Assembly (NCBI GenBank): GCA_027531255.1
Contig: JAPZRU010000002.1
Span: 558,001 to 622,000 of the forward strand
DNA length: 64,000 nucleotides
Source of the DNA: Steroidobacteraceae bacterium
GTDB lineage: Bacteria; Pseudomonadota; Gammaproteobacteria; Steroidobacterales; Steroidobacteraceae
Direction of reading: 5' to 3'
A program made the translations under genes and the position numbers. Positions 59,419 through 64,000 of the stretch are shown piece after piece; position 1 is the first letter of the stretch; the number at the start of each line of letters is the position of its first letter. The notes below the pieces were generated by a model. The model was not told the origin of the DNA. It was given only the letters and a program-made list of their open reading frames with translations, and did not search any database.

Positions 59419-61617
59419 ATGCCGCTGCGTTCCCGCTTCTTCGTCTCGCTCGCCGCCGCACTCGGGCTCGCCCTGCCCGCCGCGGCTGCCGCCGCCGCGG
59501 CCGGTGTCGACGCCAGCGCCGGAGCGCCTGCGGCCGCATCGGCGCCCGCGACGGCCGCGCGCGCGCTGTCTCACGAGGGCATCTGGCTGATGCCTCGCGT
59601 CGGCCCGCCGGCGCTCAGCCCGGACGGCCGCTGGGCCGTGATCTCGGTGACCGAGCCGGCCTACGCGCGTCGCGAGCAGAAGGCGGACCTCTGGCTCGTG
59701 GCCGTGGATGGCAGCCAGCCGTCGCGGCGGCTCACGGCGACCGCGGCGCCGGAGACTTCTCTTACCTGGAGCGACGACGGGCGTCGCATCGCGTTCGTCA
59801 CGAAGCGCGAGCGCGACACCGAGAACCAGGTCTACGTACTCGACGTGATGGGCGGTGGCGAAGCGCAGCGCGTGACGGATGCGCCGCCCGGCGCGCGCCA
59901 GCCGAAGTTCTCGCCGGACGGCACGCGCATCGCCTATGTCGCGGACGCGTGGCCCGGCGCGAAGGACGAAGCCGACAACCGCCGGCTCGACCGCGAGCGC
60001 GACGCGCGCAGGTACGAGGCCCGCGTCTACGAGGGCTTCCCCGTGCGTCACTGGGACCGGTGGCTCGACGAGCGGCAGGCGCGCGTGTACGTGCAGTCGC
60101 TCGACGGCGGCGCGCCCGTCGACGTGCTGGCCGGCAGCGCGCTGCTGCGCGAGCCGGGATACTCCGGACGGATGGATGACGACGGCACGCGGCTCGACCC
60201 GGCGTGGACGCCGGACGGCAGCGGCATCGTGTTCGTCGCGAGCGTGGACCGCCACCGGGCGGCGTACGCGTTCACGAGCACGCAGCTCTGGCTCGCGCCG
60301 GCCGGCGGCGGCGCGGAGCCGCGTCGACTCACCGCGGGCGAGGACTCGTGGCACGACCCGCGCTTCGCGGCCGATGGGCGCACGCTGTACGCGAAGCGCA
60401 CCGCGCGTACGGACCGCGTGTACAACGCCGAGCAGCTCGCGGCGCTCGCGTGGAGCGGCACGCCACCGGACGGCGGCGCGCGCGCGGGCGCCGCGACCGG
60501 CGAGTGGCGCGTGCTCACCGACGCGGTGGATCGCGAGGTCGGGAGCTGGGGCGTCGCGGCGGACGGCACGGTCTACTTCACCGCGGAAGACGCCGGCCAC
60601 GAGAAGCTCTACGTCGTGCCGCGCGGGCGCCCCGCCCGTCTCGCGCATCCGCTCGAGTCGGGCGCGTACACGAGCCTCCAGGTCGCGACGCGCTCGCGCG
60701 CGCCGGTGCTGGTCGCGCGCTGGGAGAGCGCGGTGAACCCGGCGGAACTGGTGCGCATCGACCCCGTGCGCGGCCGGTCGGCGCTGACGAGCTTCGCGGC
60801 GCAGCGTGCCGCGGCGCTGTCGTGGCAGCCGGTCGAGCACTTCTGGTTCACGGCGCCGAACGGCCGGCGCGTGCACAACATGCTGGTGAAGCCGCCGGGC
60901 TTCGACCCGGCGAAGAAGTACCCGCTGTTCGTGCTGATCCACGGCGGGCCGCACATCATGTGGCGCGACCAGTTCTTCCTGCGCTGGAACTACCACCTGA
61001 TCGCCCAGGGCCAGGGCGGGCACGACGGCTACGTGGTGCTGCTGACGAACTACTCGGGCTCGACCGGCTTCGGCGAAGCGTTCGCGCGGCACATCCAGGG
61101 CGATCCGCTCGCCGGCCCGGCGGACGAGATCAACGCGGCGGCCGACGAGGCGATCCGCCGCTATTCGTTCGTCGACGGCGCGCGCCAGTGCGCGGGCGGC
61201 GCGAGCTACGGCGGGCACCTCGCGAACTGGCTGCAGGGCACGACCACGCGCTACCGGTGCCTCGTCAGCCACGCGGGGCTCGTGGACCTGCGCTCGCAGT
61301 GGGCGACGAGCGACAGCATCTACCACCGCGAGGTCAACGTCGGCGGCCCGCCGTGGTCGGACGCGCCTCTGTGGCGCACGCAGAGCCCGCTGACGTACGC
61401 GGAGAAGTTCGGCACGCCGACGCTCGTCACGATCGGCGAGCAGGACTACCGCGTGCCGCTCAACAACCAGCTCGAGTACTGGACCGTGCTGCAGCGCCTC
61501 CGGGTCCCGAGCAGGCTCGTCGTGTTCCCTACCGAGAACCACTGGATCCTGGACGGCGAGAACAGCCGGTACTTCTACGGCGAGCTGGACGCCTGGCTCG
61601 CCAAGCACCTCCACTGA
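59419..61617 (+). CDS. S9-family prolyl oligopeptidase-like peptidase, exported
   Basis: A 732-residue serine peptidase. A signal peptide (RSRFFVSLAAALGLALPAAA) and an Ala-rich linker precede the WD40-like/propeller region, where SPDGRWAV, WSDDGRRIAF and FSPDGTRIAYV mark repeats. The C-terminal alpha/beta-hydrolase has the nucleophile GGASYGGHLANW, aspartate in IGEQDYRVP and histidine in TENHWIL. It probably degrades dipeptides or acylated peptides in the periplasm. It lies on the plus strand between atpC and glmU, both minus, an unusual interruption of a conserved gene string. A terminator hairpin follows. Confidence 0.93.
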   Translation: MPLRSRFFVSLAAALGLALPAAAAAAAAGVDASAGAPAAASAPATAARALSHEGIWLMPRVGPPALSPDGRWAVISVTEPAYARREQKADLWLVAVDGSQPSRRLTATAAPETSLTWSDDGRRIAFVTKRERDTENQVYVLDVMGGGEAQRVTDAPPGARQPKFSPDGTRIAYVADAWPGAKDEADNRRLDRERDARRYEARVYEGFPVRHWDRWLDERQARVYVQSLDGGAPVDVLAGSALLREPGYSGRMDDDGTRLDPAWTPDGSGIVFVASVDRHRAAYAFTSTQLWLAPAGGGAEPRRLTAGEDSWHDPRFAADGRTLYAKRTARTDRVYNAEQLAALAWSGTPPDGGARAGAATGEWRVLTDAVDREVGSWGVAADGTVYFTAEDAGHEKLYVVPRGRPARLAHPLESGAYTSLQVATRSRAPVLVARWESAVNPAELVRIDPVRGRSALTSFAAQRAAALSWQPVEHFWFTAPNGRRVHNMLVKPPGFDPAKKYPLFVLIHGGPHIMWRDQFFLRWNYHLIAQGQGGHDGYVVLLTNYSGSTGFGEAFARHIQGDPLAGPADEINAAADEAIRRYSFVDGARQCAGGASYGGHLANWLQGTTTRYRCLVSHAGLVDLRSQWATSDSIYHREVNVGGPPWSDAPLWRTQSPLTYAEKFGTPTLVTIGEQDYRVPLNNQLEYWTVLQRLRVPSRLVVFPTENHWILDGENSRYFYGELDAWLAKHLH

Positions 61618-61707
61618 AACAAGGCGCGAGTCCGCTTTTTCCGCCGCGTGGTCGCCGACCACCTGGCGGAAAGGCCTGCGGCCGGGACTGCCCCCCCCCC
61701 GAACGAC

Positions 61708-61732
61708 GAAGGCCGCGCACTGCGCGGCCTTC
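61708..61732. terminator. Bidirectional terminator between the S9 peptidase and atpC
   Basis: Perfect hairpin with 11-bp arms (GAAGGCCGCGC) and a 3-nt loop between convergent genes; a run of ten C bases lies just before it at 61691-61700. Confidence 0.8.
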
Positions 61733-61772
61733 GGGTCGAGACGGGCGTGCGCGCCCGGAGGGGCGCCGCCGC

Positions 61773-62198
61773 TCAGGCGGTCGGCGTCTTCCGCAGGCGC
61801 TGCAGCGCCTTGAACTGCGCCGCGGCCCGCGCGAGTTCGGCCTGCGCTTCCGCAAGCTCGATCTGGTCCTTCGCGTTCTTCAGCGCCTCTTCCGCGCGCT
61901 GCTTCGCCGCCTGCGCCGCGGCCTCGTCGATGTCCTTCGCGCGCATCGCCGTGTCCGCGAGCACGGTGACGCGCTGCGGCTGGATCTCGAGCGCGCCGCC
62001 GCCGACGTAGAAGCCGAGCTCGTCGCCGCCTTCCGCCGGCTGCACGCGCACCTCGCCGGCCTTCAGCGTGGTCAGCAGCGGCGCGTGGCGCGGCGCGATG
62101 CCGATCTCGCCCTGCACGGCGGGCACGAAGACCATCGCGGCCTTGCCGCTGTAGATCTGCCCTTCGGCGCTGACGATGTCGACGTGGATCGTGGCCAT
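61773..62198 (-). CDS. atpC: ATP synthase F1 epsilon subunit
   Basis: A 141-residue subunit of the F1 central stalk that regulates ATP hydrolysis. The N-terminal beta-sandwich has [34 protein letters not shown] and [18 protein letters not shown]; the C-terminal helical hairpin is Ala/Glu-rich ([16 protein letters not shown]). It is the last gene of the atp operon, 40 bases after atpD, and is followed by a hairpin terminator. Confidence 0.97.
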   Translation of the reverse strand: MATIHVDIVSAEGQIYSGKAAMVFVPAVQGEIGIAPRHAPLLTTLKAGEVRVQPAEGGDELGFYVGGGALEIQPQRVTVLADTAMRAKDIDEAAAQAAKQRAEEALKNAKDQIELAEAQAELARAAAQFKALQRLRKTPTA

Positions 62199-62238
62199 GG
62201 TGCTGTCCGCGTTGGAGTGACGGGGCGAAGTCGCCGGC

Positions 62239-64000
<1,762 letters not shown>

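Overview
The window is about 70% GC and looks like a chromosomal segment of a high-GC gammaproteobacterium. The strongest clue is the right end: atpG-atpD-atpC followed by glmU and glmS on the same strand, which is the usual gammaproteobacterial order. Two TonB-dependent receptors, a Tat-exported hydrogenase and several CoA-thioester catabolic genes point to an aerobic or facultative heterotroph that takes up hydrophobic or bulky organic substrates. The genus cannot be fixed from the sequence alone.

Layout. 1-5.0 kb: an Isp-type (group 1e-like) [NiFe] hydrogenase operon in the order small subunit, Isp1, Isp2, large subunit. 5.0-11.1 kb: a methyltransferase, a patch of gene fragments (protein kinase, alpha/beta hydrolase), tryptophan 2,3-dioxygenase, and a MerR regulator overlapping a copper-type P1B ATPase behind a MerR-type promoter. 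11.1-18.8 kb: a small catabolic block (SDR; divergent MarR - two hot-dog dehydratases - acyl-CoA synthetase - MFS; convergent TonB receptor). 18.9-21.9 kb: a decayed zone with a broken TPR gene, a DUF6356-like gene, an Lrp regulator with a clear dyad, a GNAT gene, and an EamA transporter fragment fused to an IS3 transposase tail.

21.9-43.3 kb: a large catabolic island. A nine-gene minus-strand operon encodes an aminotransferase, aldehyde dehydrogenase, APH-like kinase, ACAD11-like dehydrogenase, SDR, thiolase, CoA ligase, a long acyl-CoA dehydrogenase and an EthD protein. It is followed by an acetoacetate-decarboxylase-family gene, a VOC protein, a second TonB receptor, TetR, a cupin, a quinone-oxidoreductase-like enzyme, an SDR and a FadB-like fusion. 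Five promoters here carry the same 15-bp palindrome, TAGGCC-N3-GGCCTA, placed between -35 and -10. This suggests that the local TetR protein controls the whole island. The kinase/ACAD pair resembles 4-hydroxyacyl-CoA processing (levulinate pathway, ACAD10/11).

43.9-55.5 kb: a mobile/defence island directly downstream of glmS, the classical attTn7 position. It holds hipBA, an HNH gene interrupted by an IS5-like element with CTAG duplications, an IS3 remnant, a three-gene cassette led by a TIGR04255-like protein, and a type III-like restriction-modification pair (mod/res) whose methylase has an AT-richer central segment. 55.7-64 kb: the housekeeping glmS-glmU-atp region, with an S9 peptidase on the opposite strand between glmU and atpC.
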